Source of the DNA: Lachnospiraceae bacterium UBA1683
GTDB taxonomy: Bacteria; Bacillota; Clostridia; Lachnospirales; Lachnospiraceae
Assembly: GCA_002320245.1 (NCBI GenBank)
Contig: DCKD01000057.1
Coordinates: forward strand, 1-34,619
Direction of reading: 5' to 3'
DNA: 34,619 bases
Shown: in pieces, positions 24,370-33,477 of the stretch
Layout: each line of letters starts with the position of its first letter
How positions within the stretch are numbered: the stretch's first letter is position 1
The notes under the pieces: model-generated
The model's input: only the letters and a program-made list of their open reading frames with translations
The model's database searches: none
Told to the model about the DNA's origin: nothing
Translations under genes and position numbers: made by a program

Positions 24370-25506
24370 ATGTATAAAGTTTTATTTGCTGAAGATGAGC
24401 TGCTGGTTCGTTTAGGGCTGCAAAAGTCAATTCCATGGGAAAACTTTTCGATGGAACTGACAGCACTGGCAGATAACGGTTTGGAAGCTCTTAGAATGTT
24501 TGAAGAAATCCGGCCGGACGTTGTAATAACGGATATACGCATGGATGGCATGGATGGCGTGGAACTAGTAAGACGCATTCGGCTTATGGATGAGGAATGT
24601 GCGGTTGTGGTGATATCGTGTATTGATGATTTTGAAACCTTAAGAAAATTAATCCCATATAAGCTGAATGGTTATGTACTCAAGGCAAGTATCAGCATAG
24701 AAGAAATATGCGGTGTTTTAGGGCAGGTCAAAGATTATCTGATAAAAACAGGTAGGACGGCAGAAGATATTCAGGAAGACACCAAAAGCCTGGAAGAAAG
24801 TATTTCCGACTATTTGCAGAATAAAAGTAGGAAGCTGATATGGGATAATGCAAAGCAGATGCATCAACTGCTGCTGTTTGAGCTCAGAGCAGAGGATAAG
24901 GACAAAATCAATGAACTTGCCATGGAATTCATATATGAATTAGTTAACCGGCAGATGCCGGGCGGTACATTGATTCCGTTAAAAGAAAAAGAGTTTTGCC
25001 TGTATTTTCCTGAGAAAGAAAAAAATATAGAAGAAAAGGTTCAGAGAGTGAATCATTCCATAGAGGGTTTCCTTGGTGTACAGTTTCAGGTCACGCGAAG
25101 CAAAAGGCAGAGGAATGAATCCATAAAGGAATGGTTCGACAGGACATATGCCGAACAGAGTGACCGGGGATTTGAAGGGAATGGTTGGAATCCATTGATA
25201 CAAAAATCCGTCACATATATGAGAAAACACCATCAGGAGAGTTTGAGCCTGACTGAGATTTCTCATGTTATCGGTATTTCCAGCAGTTATTTTTCTCATC
25301 TGTTCAAGCAGCAGACGGGAAAAAATTATGTTGAATATTTAAACGAAATCCGTTTGGAAGAGGCGGTGAAGGAATTACGTGGGACCGATGAAAAAATTGC
25401 TGTGATATCACAGCGGCATGGCTTTCAGAATCTGGAATATTTCTCACGGTTTTTTAAGAGAAAGATGGGGGTATCTCCTGCGAAATGGAGACAGAAGAAT
25501 CAATGA
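24370..25506 (+). CDS. YesN-type response regulator with AraC DNA-binding domain
   Basis: This is the DNA-binding half of a two-component system. The receiver domain (about 1-120) has the acidic pair E8-D9, the phosphoacceptor D55 in VVITDIRMDGMDG and the conserved lysine K105 in GYVLKAS. The C-terminal 100 residues are an AraC/XylS double helix-turn-helix with SLTEISHVIGISSSYFSHLFKQ and QRHGFQNLEYFSRFFKRKMG. The central linker is short compared with many YesN proteins, giving 378 residues in total. Its TGA overlaps the kinase ATG (ATGA), so the pair is translationally coupled. By family, the phosphorylated protein should activate the adjacent sugar-uptake operon at 27.5 kb. Confidence 0.92.
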   Translation: MYKVLFAEDELLVRLGLQKSIPWENFSMELTALADNGLEALRMFEEIRPDVVITDIRMDGMDGVELVRRIRLMDEECAVVVISCIDDFETLRKLIPYKLNGYVLKASISIEEICGVLGQVKDYLIKTGRTAEDIQEDTKSLEESISDYLQNKSRKLIWDNAKQMHQLLLFELRAEDKDKINELAMEFIYELVNRQMPGGTLIPLKEKEFCLYFPEKEKNIEEKVQRVNHSIEGFLGVQFQVTRSKRQRNESIKEWFDRTYAEQSDRGFEGNGWNPLIQKSVTYMRKHHQESLSLTEISHVIGISSSYFSHLFKQQTGKNYVEYLNEIRLEEAVKELRGTDEKIAVISQRHGFQNLEYFSRFFKRKMGVSPAKWRQKNQ

Positions 25507-27242
25507 TAAAAATGAGAAAGATGGATTGGAGACAAAAGGTCTTATTGTCAATTATCGGTAGCACCATCCTTATTATGGGACTGTTTTTTTTCATTACTTA
25601 TCGATACTTTGTCAGAAAGCTCGAAACAAGCAATGAAAAGATAGTGGCAATTACATTTGAACATGCGGAAAACGAGCTTGAGGATATGATGGAAAATGCT
25701 GAGTTACATTTAAATCAGTATGCGAATGATGATCTAATCTGGACTTTTGTTCAGGAATACCCGGATAATGAAATCGGTAGAAGTACATTGGCTGTAAAGA
25801 TGGTGGATAATTTTTCGGATGTAATGTCGGTCAACCATGAAGTATCGGCTCTTGGAGTCCTGTGCGGAAACGGCCGCACAATTGTATCGTCGGCTGCCGG
25901 AAAGAACAGGTTCGGGGATACAAAGATTACAGACGGGCTTGGCGGCGTACTGAGCAGATGCAAAGAAAACTATCCGTATGTTATGTGGATTCCAAGTTGG
26001 GAGCTGAATCTGGAATCCAACAGTCCGCTGGGAATTATGATGGAAACACCGGCGCTGGTAGGGCTGAAGGCATTGGGAGAAGGTAAAGAGCCATTTGAGG
26101 ACAGCTATCTTGTGCTGGCGATGAAGGAGGAGGGAATTCAGAAGACATTTGAATCGGTGGCATTTAATAAAAGTAAGGCTGTTCTGGTCAACGAGCAGGG
26201 GATGATAATTTCAGATGTCGGAGAGAATCTTCTGGGGAAAAAGTATGCACCGGATGATACAACACAGAATATTGAATATGCGCTTTCCTATTCGGGGTGG
26301 AAAATGTGCAATATGATACCAAAAAAAGAATATCTGCAGGATGCAAGGAATATCCGGAATTTTGGTATAGCCATTACAGGAATCGCAATAATCGCGACGG
26401 CGGCGGTGGCAGTTGTATGGAGCCGCAAGTATACCCGACCAATCCAAAATCTTATGGAAAATATGCACCGTGTCGGCAATCAGGAGTTTGATATAGAGAA
26501 ACCGGAAAGGTGGGGGTGGAGGGAACTGGATCAACTGAATGAGGAATTCTATTCTACGGTTCAGAGCCTGAAGGAATACATTGTAAGGTTAAAACAGGTG
26601 GAACGCGAAAAGGCACGGGAAGAACTTTTAGCATTACAATACCAAATGAATCCTCATTTTCTGTTCAATTCTTTAAATTCTATTCGATGGATGGCGATGA
26701 TGACAAATAATACGGTGGTTGCGGATGCACTGGTTACGCTTGGAAAAATAATAACTCCCATATTACGGAATCCGAGCTTAACATGGAAGGTTGAAAACGA
26801 ACTGGAGTTTTTGGACAGTTACGTTTCCATGATGCGTCTCCGATATGGACATGATATGGATTACATCATGGAATGTCCGGAAGAATTATATGGGGAGGAA
26901 TTTCCAAGGTTTATTTTACAGCCGCTTATTGAAAATTGTTTTGTCCATGGAAGTGATACGGCGGAATTAAGGACCATCCATGTTTCTATAAAGTACGAGG
27001 ATTATATAGATGTACAAGTGATAAACAGTGGGGTGTACTATGATGAGGCTCAGTTAAAGCAGATTGGGAATCAGATAGATTCCCCGTCGGAATCTTCGGG
27101 GCATGTGGGGCTTGCCAATATAAAAAAACGGCTGGACCTGTTATATGGCAGTCAGGGAAAGATGTGGATAGAATCAAACAGGGACAGTGGTTTTATTGTA
27201 CATATCAGATTCCCAAAAAACAAAAAAATCTCAGGAGAATAA
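25503..27242 (+). CDS. YesM-type sensor histidine kinase
   Basis: This membrane kinase (579 residues from the ATGA start) should sense an extracellular ligand and phosphorylate the regulator encoded just before it. TM1 lies at about residues 12-34, an extracellular sensor of about 250 residues follows, TM2 is at about 287-307, and then comes HAMP (SRKYTRPIQNLMENMHRV). The His_kinase block has LQYQMNPHFLFNSLNSIRWM, with the phosphorylated histidine near 385. The ATP-binding part has QPLIENCFVHGSD and GHVGLANIKKRLDLLYG. An ATG six codons earlier (25485) is possible but the ATGA overlap is preferred. A terminator overlaps its 3' end, separating it from the transporter operon. Confidence 0.92.
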   Translation: MIKMRKMDWRQKVLLSIIGSTILIMGLFFFITYRYFVRKLETSNEKIVAITFEHAENELEDMMENAELHLNQYANDDLIWTFVQEYPDNEIGRSTLAVKMVDNFSDVMSVNHEVSALGVLCGNGRTIVSSAAGKNRFGDTKITDGLGGVLSRCKENYPYVMWIPSWELNLESNSPLGIMMETPALVGLKALGEGKEPFEDSYLVLAMKEEGIQKTFESVAFNKSKAVLVNEQGMIISDVGENLLGKKYAPDDTTQNIEYALSYSGWKMCNMIPKKEYLQDARNIRNFGIAITGIAIIATAAVAVVWSRKYTRPIQNLMENMHRVGNQEFDIEKPERWGWRELDQLNEEFYSTVQSLKEYIVRLKQVEREKAREELLALQYQMNPHFLFNSLNSIRWMAMMTNNTVVADALVTLGKIITPILRNPSLTWKVENELEFLDSYVSMMRLRYGHDMDYIMECPEELYGEEFPRFILQPLIENCFVHGSDTAELRTIHVSIKYEDYIDVQVINSGVYYDEAQLKQIGNQIDSPSESSGHVGLANIKKRLDLLYGSQGKMWIESNRDSGFIVHIRFPKNKKISGE

Positions 27243-27263
27243 ATGATTCCTGAGATTTTTTTT
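27222..27263 (+). terminator. Terminator after the histidine kinase gene
   Basis: AAAAATCTCAGGA pairs with TCCTGAGATTTTT around a ten-base loop, followed by further T. The left arm lies in the last codons of the kinase gene, so the regulatory pair and the transporter genes are separate transcripts. Confidence 0.85.
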
Positions 27264-27369
27264 ACTTAAAGTTGACCTATTTTTGTAGGAAAGATGAAAA
27301 AAAACAAAAAATAAATCAAATTATAGTTAAATATAGACAAAATCCATAAAACAGTCAAACATTGAAAAA

Positions 27370-27408
27370 GATAGAACATTCAAGAAAAATAAACGTCATG
27401 ATAGAATA
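27370..27408 (+). promoter_or_regulatory. Candidate regulated promoter and direct repeats before the transporter operon
   Basis: TAGAAT at 27402-27407 is a fair -10 box, with a poor -35 (TTCAAG, 27379-27384) at 17 bases, as expected for an activator-dependent promoter. GATAGAACA at 27370-27378 and GATAGAATA at 27400-27408 are near-identical direct repeats exactly 30 bases apart, a possible regulator site. Downstream, CCGTC-GATTCT-GACGG at 27499-27514 is a small leader hairpin just before the ribosome site. Assignment to the neighbouring YesN-type regulator is inference. Confidence 0.4.
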
Positions 27409-27530
27409 TGGATATCTTATTAGAGTGCCTAGGATTTCTCAAGATAACTAAGACCGGCTGGTTAAAACTGATAACTTTTTTGATATAGGTTCCTTATGCC
27501 GTCGATTCTGACGGTGGAATGGAGGGTAAT

Positions 27531-29285
27531 ATGAAAAGAAAAAAACTGGCAGTATTAATCTGTGCAGTGGCTCTTGCGGCTACGAGTATCACGGGCTGCG
27601 GTGTAGGCAGCGGCGGAGATTCTAAAGCTGCGAAAGATATTCCGAAAAGCGCTGATGATGTAGATTTGTCAAAACATGTGGACATTTCAATAGGAGGACT
27701 AAGTTTGGGGGATTCCGGTAAAGATGCATGGCCGACAGAAGTGATCAAAGCTGTGGAGGATAAGTTTAACTGCAGTATTACAACAAAAGCATATGATACA
27801 GAAAGCCTGAATCTGGATCTGACCGGAGGAAATACTACGGACATCGTTCAGATTTCGGATGAAAATATTGCGGGGGTCTTAAAAGGCGGACATGCGGTAA
27901 ATCTTATAGACTATAAGAATATTGCGCCAAATATTTTTGCTGAACCAATGGAGTTCCGCAATAATATTATGCAGAAGTTTAAGAGCGAGGGGGAGGAAGG
28001 TGCACAATATTTTGTGACTCCGCGCGTAAGCTTTGAGAACCAAAAAGAAAATTATGGTGCCAGACTACAATATGGGTATGTAGTCCGTTGGGATTTGTAT
28101 AAGGCAATCGGCTGCCCGGAAATTAATAATGATGACGACTATATCAACGCATGCTTGAAGATGAAAGAAATCTACCCGAAAACAGAGAATGGGGATGAGA
28201 CATATGCGATGAGTGCATACAATGACTCGGGACTGCACTCCTATTTTTTCAAGGGTTGTCTTGCAGAAGGATTTATAAATCTGGAGGGAGGACTTTATGT
28301 TCAGGATGTGACGACTAATGATCTGGTTGCCGATGTATATGATGAGGGTTACGATGGAACCACTCCGTTCTGGTCAGGAGTAGAATTTTATAATAAGCTC
28401 TATAAAGCCGGTCTGCTGGATCCTGATAATTTTATTACGAAGTCGGAGGATTTGACTGAGAAATATACGAAAGGTCAGTATCTCGGAGGTACTACAAATT
28501 GGTTTTACAGCAATTACAATACAAATAACGCAGGAACGGATAAGGAGTATATTGTGCTGCCATCGAAACTTGGATGGTGCAATGAGCCGAATAGGGCAGG
28601 CTACAGTGGTAAATATTTCTTTGTTTCTTCCCATTCTAAGAATGTTGACCGTGCTGTGATGGTGCTGGATTATCTGCAAAGCGGTGAGTTCTCCAGAATG
28701 TCGGATTCCGGTGTGGAAGGAAGATGGGAAAAAGGAGACGATGGAATGCCGCATCTGACAAAAGATACCATTGCAATGAAAACTGATTCAAGCCGGTCAG
28801 ATGAGTGGAAGGAAAGCGGAATTGGAGATACGAATACAGGAAATTTCACAGGGTGGAGTCCGGATAATGTATTAGACGACGGGGGATGCGTAAGCTTATG
28901 GCAAGAGGAATCGGTGATGAAAGACAGTCTTACAGCCGCTGAAAAAGGACTTTGTGAACAGTTTGGGATCAATCTGCCAAGCGATTTGTTAAAGCAGCGT
29001 ATTGAATCCGGGAAGAGTATCGACCAGAGAGACTCAGACGGTACGATTCGCATGTGCCTGGAAACAACTCCTAAGGATGTCGTGCGTATTGACAGTAACT
29101 GTACAGAGATAGTTACAAAGGCACTACCGAGTCTTGTACAGGCAAAGACGGACAAAGAATTTACGGATGCAAAAGAAGCACTGATGCAGCAGTTGAAGGA
29201 TGCAAATGTGGAAACTTCTGTTAAATGGTGGCAGGAAGCATGGAAGACATCCAAAGCTGCAGTTGAGAAGTTGGAAACAGAATAG
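27531..29285 (+). CDS. Extracellular sugar-binding lipoprotein of an ABC importer (LplA type)
   Basis: The 584-residue protein has a lipoprotein signal MKRKKLAVLICAVALAATSI ending in the lipobox ITGC with Cys23, so it should sit on the outer membrane face and capture oligosaccharide for the two permeases downstream. The mature part starts with a Ser/Gly-rich linker and shows the family-1 binding-protein pattern: an early strand DISIGGLSLG, the AVEDKFNCSITTKAYD stretch, and repeated aromatic-rich blocks. An in-frame ATG at 27519 lies before the GGAGGG site, so 27531 is the true start. The size and operon match the LplABC/YtcQ group that takes up complex sugars. The exact ligand is unknown; the glycosidases downstream suggest fucosylated glycans. 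Confidence 0.9.
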   Translation: MKRKKLAVLICAVALAATSITGCGVGSGGDSKAAKDIPKSADDVDLSKHVDISIGGLSLGDSGKDAWPTEVIKAVEDKFNCSITTKAYDTESLNLDLTGGNTTDIVQISDENIAGVLKGGHAVNLIDYKNIAPNIFAEPMEFRNNIMQKFKSEGEEGAQYFVTPRVSFENQKENYGARLQYGYVVRWDLYKAIGCPEINNDDDYINACLKMKEIYPKTENGDETYAMSAYNDSGLHSYFFKGCLAEGFINLEGGLYVQDVTTNDLVADVYDEGYDGTTPFWSGVEFYNKLYKAGLLDPDNFITKSEDLTEKYTKGQYLGGTTNWFYSNYNTNNAGTDKEYIVLPSKLGWCNEPNRAGYSGKYFFVSSHSKNVDRAVMVLDYLQSGEFSRMSDSGVEGRWEKGDDGMPHLTKDTIAMKTDSSRSDEWKESGIGDTNTGNFTGWSPDNVLDDGGCVSLWQEESVMKDSLTAAEKGLCEQFGINLPSDLLKQRIESGKSIDQRDSDGTIRMCLETTPKDVVRIDSNCTEIVTKALPSLVQAKTDKEFTDAKEALMQQLKDANVETSVKWWQEAWKTSKAAVEKLETE

Positions 29286-29341
29286 AGAATAGTTAGTTCT
29301 CTTTAAATAATCTGGATTTATTTATAGAAGGGACGTAATTA

Positions 29342-29426
29342 TTCAGGACCCCTAATGAGATCAATATAATTTTTGTGAAAAACAGAGAAAATATTTTTCT
29401 GTTTTTGCAGAATAAGGGGTTCTGGA
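29342..29426 (+). promoter_or_regulatory. Folded intercistronic region between binding protein and permease genes
   Basis: TTCAGGACCCCT at 29342-29353 can pair with AGGGGTTCTGGA at 29415-29426 (ten Watson-Crick pairs and two wobbles), and inside it AAAAACAG at 29378-29385 pairs with CTGTTTTT at 29399-29406. The inner hairpin resembles a weak terminator or attenuator. Such structures often stabilise the binding-protein message and lower permease expression; that role is inferred. Confidence 0.5.
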
Positions 29427-29447
29427 TAGTTACAAAGGGACAATGTT

Positions 29448-30362
29448 ATGAGACAAAAAACTGCGTTAGCGATAAAACGGCCAAAAGACTACAAATTGCT
29501 TTGGATGGCACTTCCTTTTATCGCGGTTGTATTTTTATTCAGTTATGTTCCGATTTTTGGCTGGATTTATGCATTCTTCGATTATGTGCCCGGTGTGAGT
29601 GTCACTAAGTGTGACTTTGTAGGGTGGGATTATTTTAAACTTATCCTTACAGATGCTAATGTTTTGCGGTCGTTGAAGAATACAGTTATTTTCGCAATCA
29701 TCAGTATATGCCTGAGTCCTTTGCCGATGCTTCTGGCGATTTTAATGAATGAAATCAGAAACGGTCCGGTTAAAAAGTTTGTTCAGACGTTTACCACAAT
29801 GCCGAACTTTATCAGCTGGGTAATTATTTTTTCACTTGCGACAGCATTGTTTGCATCTGACGGACTGATTACCGGATGGCTGGCATCGCTTGGTGTGGGA
29901 AAGACCGGGGATACAATACTTGCGTCAAACGATGCGGTGTATTGGTTCCAGACATGTTTGGGTCTGTGGAAATCACTGGGGTGGAATTCCATTATCTATA
30001 TGGCAGCGATTTCCGGTATCGATCAGGAACAATATGAGGCGGCACGGGTAGATGGGGCAGGATATTTTAAGTGTGCGTTGCATGTGACTTTGCCGGCGAT
30101 GATGGAAACATTTGTCGTATTATTTATCTTGAATATCGGTAATTTCTTAAACACAGGTTACGAGCAGTATATGTTATTCAAAAACTCACTGACAGCTACA
30201 AATATTGAGGTATTGGATTTGTATGTTTATCGAATCGGACTTCAGAACATGGATTATTCATATGGTGTGGCCATTAGTGTTGTAAAATCCGTTGTGAGTA
30301 TCTCACTGGTAGTGATTGCGAATCTGATCGCGAAAAAGATTAGGGGAAAGACTGTAATTTAG
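29448..30362 (+). CDS. ABC sugar transporter permease, LplB type
   Basis: The 304-residue protein has about six membrane segments, beginning LLWMALPFIAVVFLFSYVPIFGW. The cytoplasmic EAA loop, EQYEAARVDGAGYFKCALHVTLPAM, near residues 196-221, is the contact for an ATPase. It belongs to the CUT1 polysaccharide permeases that work with LplC-type partners. AAAGGGA precedes the ATG. A 162-base structured gap separates it from the binding-protein gene, and only 12 bases separate it from the second permease. No ATPase gene is in the window, so a shared MsmX-like ATPase is presumably used. Confidence 0.92.
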   Translation: MRQKTALAIKRPKDYKLLWMALPFIAVVFLFSYVPIFGWIYAFFDYVPGVSVTKCDFVGWDYFKLILTDANVLRSLKNTVIFAIISICLSPLPMLLAILMNEIRNGPVKKFVQTFTTMPNFISWVIIFSLATALFASDGLITGWLASLGVGKTGDTILASNDAVYWFQTCLGLWKSLGWNSIIYMAAISGIDQEQYEAARVDGAGYFKCALHVTLPAMMETFVVLFILNIGNFLNTGYEQYMLFKNSLTATNIEVLDLYVYRIGLQNMDYSYGVAISVVKSVVSISLVVIANLIAKKIRGKTVI

Positions 30363-30374
30363 AGGAGGAACATT

Positions 30375-31286
30375 ATGGAAGGAACTACAATAAAAAAATC
30401 TACATCGAGAAAGGTATTTCTGGTGTTTGATTATGTGCTGATGATAGCGATCGCATTGATATGTATCTATCCTTTCTGGTATGTACTGTGCTATTCGTTC
30501 AGTGATACTGCATTGGCAAGCATAAATTCACCGACATTTCTTCCTCGCGGATTTACGCTGGCAAACTATAAAGAGATACTCACGCTGGATGGCTTTTTCC
30601 ACTCACTGCTTATCTCGGTACTCAGAACGGTTATAGGAACAGCGGCGTCTGTTTTTTGCTGCTCTTTTCTGGGCTATCTTTTCACAAAAGGAAAAATGCC
30701 GGGAAGAAAATTATTATATCGTTTTGTCATTGTTACGATGTACATCAACGGTGGAATGATTGCAACTTATATCGTTATGAAGGCATATGGATTGCTGAAT
30801 ACATTTTGGGTATACATATTACCCGGAATGATCTCGGCATATAATATGGTTCTTATAAAGACATACATCGAACAGCTACCGCCATCTCTGGAGGAGTCGG
30901 CGAGTCTGGACGGAGCAGGATATACGACGTGTTTTTTTAAAATTATACTTCCACTGTCAAAACCGATTATTGCGACGGTTATTGTGTTTGTGGCAGTAGG
31001 ACAATGGAATTCATGGTTTGATAATCATATTTATACCCGTGCCAATGAGTCATTGACAACGCTGCAGTATCTGCTTTACAACTATCTAAATGAGGCGCAG
31101 AGAATTGCGGAACAGCTGAAATCCGCCTCCAGCAGTACGGATGTTACTCAGGCGGTTGCAGCCATATCTCCGAAGGGAGTCCGGATGACAATTACAGTAT
31201 TGGCTTCATTGCCGATCTTCGTGGTATATCCGTTTATGCAAAAGTATTTTGCAAAAGGAATCATGGTAGGTGCAGTAAAAGGTTGA
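30375..31286 (+). CDS. ABC sugar transporter permease, LplC type
   Basis: This is the second membrane subunit of the importer. Its 303 residues have about six membrane segments, starting VFLVFDYVLMIAIALICIYPFWYV; SFSDTALASIN and FLPRGFTLANY are conserved in LplC/YtcP permeases. The EAA loop reads LEESASLDGAGYTTCFFKIILPL. It ends AKGIMVGAVKG, the common C-terminus of this family. GAGGAGGAA precedes the ATG. The fucosidase gene starts 23 bases after its stop. Confidence 0.93.
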   Translation: MEGTTIKKSTSRKVFLVFDYVLMIAIALICIYPFWYVLCYSFSDTALASINSPTFLPRGFTLANYKEILTLDGFFHSLLISVLRTVIGTAASVFCCSFLGYLFTKGKMPGRKLLYRFVIVTMYINGGMIATYIVMKAYGLLNTFWVYILPGMISAYNMVLIKTYIEQLPPSLEESASLDGAGYTTCFFKIILPLSKPIIATVIVFVAVGQWNSWFDNHIYTRANESLTTLQYLLYNYLNEAQRIAEQLKSASSSTDVTQAVAAISPKGVRMTITVLASLPIFVVYPFMQKYFAKGIMVGAVKG

Positions 31287-31309
31287 TGAATATTGGTTGG
31301 AGGGTATGT

Positions 31310-32746
31310 ATGGAATATGATGGAATAAAAGAAGATGAACGGTTAATAAAAGCGGTACCGACAGCCCGGCAGATGATGTATCAGAATATGGAGTTTTTCG
31401 GTTTCATTCATTTCACGGTAAATACCTTTACAGGAAATGAATGGGGAACCGGCGATGAGCCGGAAACCATTTTTAATCCAGAGGAACTCGATGCAAGGCA
31501 GTGGGCGAAGACGGCAGCGGACGGAGGCATGAAGGGTCTGATTCTTACCTGTAAACATCATGATGGTTTTTGCCTCTGGCCAAGCCGATTCACAGAACAT
31601 AGTATTAAGAATTCTCCTTACAAAAGCGGAAAAGGAGATATCGTCAGAGAGACGGCAGAGGCATGTAAAGAATATGGGATTCGGTTCGGAGTATATCTTT
31701 CCCCGTGGGACAGAAACAGCAGTTATTATGGAAGGGGAAAGGAGTATGACAATTATTATGTGAATCAGTTGACAGAATTATTAACAGATTATGGTGATAT
31801 CTTTGCTGTATGGCTGGACGGAGCGTGCGGGGAAGGAGCAAATGGGAAACGTCAGGTGTATGACTGGAACCGGTATTATAACGTGGTCCGTGAACTACAG
31901 CCGAATGCCGTAATTTCAATTTGCGGTCCGGATATCCGCTGGTGTGGCAATGAGGCAGGGAAGGTAAGGCAAAGCGAATGGAGTGTCGTGGCAGCCGACA
32001 TGGCGAATCCGCTAATAACAGCAGAATTAAGCCAAAAGGAAGATAATGAAGAGTTCCGGAACAGACCGCTGGATGAGACACAGGAAGACTTGGGAAGCAG
32101 GGAACGGTTAAAGGGCGAAATGGATCTTGCCTATTATCCTGCGGAGACAGATGTATCAATCCGTCCGGGCTGGTTTTATCACCCGGAAGAGGACAAAGAC
32201 GTTCGTTCTTTTGAAAACCTGAAAGAGATTTATCTGACGTCTGTCGGCGGGAATACCACATTATTGTTGAACCTGCCGCCTATGAAAAACGGAAGGCTTA
32301 ATGAGACAGACGTACATAACGTACAAAAGTTGGGTGAGTTTATCAAAAATTCCTTTGCGGAAAATCTGGCGGATGAGGCTGACATCACATCCATTCCCGA
32401 ACAGGATTCGTGCGGAAGAGGGGTGGAAGGTTTTCGATGTGATGACTACGAGACATTCTTTCTGAATGAGAGCGGGGTGCGCAGACTGATTATAAAACTC
32501 AGATGGAAGGAAAAAAGGACTTTATCCTATCTGGTTTTAAAAGAAGCGATTCCGTTGAGCCAGAGAGTGGAATCATTCAAAGTCTGTTACGGGACGGAAA
32601 GCGGATGCCGAAAGGAATTTTATCAAGGGACGACTATCGGTTATAAAAAAATAGTTGAATTGCATGGCATCAGCACAGAAAGCCTGACAATTGAGATAAC
32701 AGATGCAAGAGTTGCGCCTGCAATTTCGTTCATCGGGGTGTACTGA
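31310..32746 (+). CDS. Alpha-L-fucosidase, GH29, cytoplasmic
   Basis: The enzyme removes alpha-linked L-fucose from glycans. The 478-residue protein has no signal peptide, so it should act on imported sugars. The catalytic barrel contains FIHFTVNTFTGNEWGTGDEP near residue 33, CKHHDGFCLWPS at 81-92 and FAVWLDGACGEG, with the nucleophile D170. The early NTF...EWG pattern resembles GH29 subfamily B, which prefers alpha-1,3/1,4-fucose of Lewis-type structures, but this subfamily call is tentative. The C-terminal 130 residues look like a beta-sandwich domain. The frame also contains TTG and ATG codons at 31283 and 31286 touching the permease stop; the ATG at 31310 follows GGAGGG and fits better. 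Confidence 0.9.
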   Translation: MEYDGIKEDERLIKAVPTARQMMYQNMEFFGFIHFTVNTFTGNEWGTGDEPETIFNPEELDARQWAKTAADGGMKGLILTCKHHDGFCLWPSRFTEHSIKNSPYKSGKGDIVRETAEACKEYGIRFGVYLSPWDRNSSYYGRGKEYDNYYVNQLTELLTDYGDIFAVWLDGACGEGANGKRQVYDWNRYYNVVRELQPNAVISICGPDIRWCGNEAGKVRQSEWSVVAADMANPLITAELSQKEDNEEFRNRPLDETQEDLGSRERLKGEMDLAYYPAETDVSIRPGWFYHPEEDKDVRSFENLKEIYLTSVGGNTTLLLNLPPMKNGRLNETDVHNVQKLGEFIKNSFAENLADEADITSIPEQDSCGRGVEGFRCDDYETFFLNESGVRRLIIKLRWKEKRTLSYLVLKEAIPLSQRVESFKVCYGTESGCRKEFYQGTTIGYKKIVELHGISTESLTIEITDARVAPAISFIGVY

Positions 32747-32788
32747 TAAAAGTGTAAAAGTGATTTTGGTCGGAGGTGTTGTTGGAAA

Positions 32789-33418
32789 ATGAGCATATTT
32801 CATCCTGAAAGTCCCGTAATGACGGCACTGTCACGGTTTTTTGACATGGTTATTTTAAACATATTGTGTTTCATCGGCTGTCTGCCTGTAATTACCACAG
32901 GGGCGTCTTTTACAGCGTTATATACGGTTACGATGCAGATTGCCAGAAATGATGATACTTATCTTGTGAAGGCATTTTTGAAGGCATTTAAAGACAACCT
33001 GAAATCTTCGACAATCACCTTTTTCATCATGACGGCAGCCGGAATTGTATTATATGTTGATATTGGTGCAATTCCGTTACTGCCGGAAGGCATACAGGAC
33101 TTTGTAAAAATCGTGCTCTACCTTGTTACGGGAATATATATTATGACACTATGTTATATTTTCCCATATATTGCACGATTTAGCGATACGGTATTCAAAA
33201 GTATTAAGAATTCCTTTCTTATTGGGATATATAACTTGCATTATTCGCTGCCGATTGTCCTGCTGCCGGTAGTTTGTATTACAGCGACATTATGGAATGT
33301 AGAAATGTTTGTTTACGGATGTGCGTTATGGTGCGTAATCGGTACGGTGGTGCTTGCCATGATTCAATCCTTATTTCTGAGCAGGGTATTTGCAAAATAT
33401 GAGAAAACAGAGGAATAA
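32789..33418 (+). CDS. DUF624 (YesL-type) membrane protein of the glycan operon
   Basis: The 209-residue protein has about five membrane segments and is a clear paralogue of the gene at 18044-18655. Shared blocks include SPVM(T)AL near the start, GCLPVITTGASFTALYTVT, and CYIFPYIARFSDTVFKSIKNSFLIG. It lies between the fucosidase and oxidoreductase genes of the operon. A GGAGGT site lies about twelve bases before the ATG. DUF624 proteins accompany YesM/YesN-regulated sugar importers in many Firmicutes, and a role in transport or sensing is often supposed but not shown. Confidence 0.88.
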   Translation: MSIFHPESPVMTALSRFFDMVILNILCFIGCLPVITTGASFTALYTVTMQIARNDDTYLVKAFLKAFKDNLKSSTITFFIMTAAGIVLYVDIGAIPLLPEGIQDFVKIVLYLVTGIYIMTLCYIFPYIARFSDTVFKSIKNSFLIGIYNLHYSLPIVLLPVVCITATLWNVEMFVYGCALWCVIGTVVLAMIQSLFLSRVFAKYEKTEE

Positions 33419-33477
33419 ACCCATGGCGACTTATACGAAGAAAATTTGCCGGTCTGGTTTTTAGAGAGGAGAAGCTT

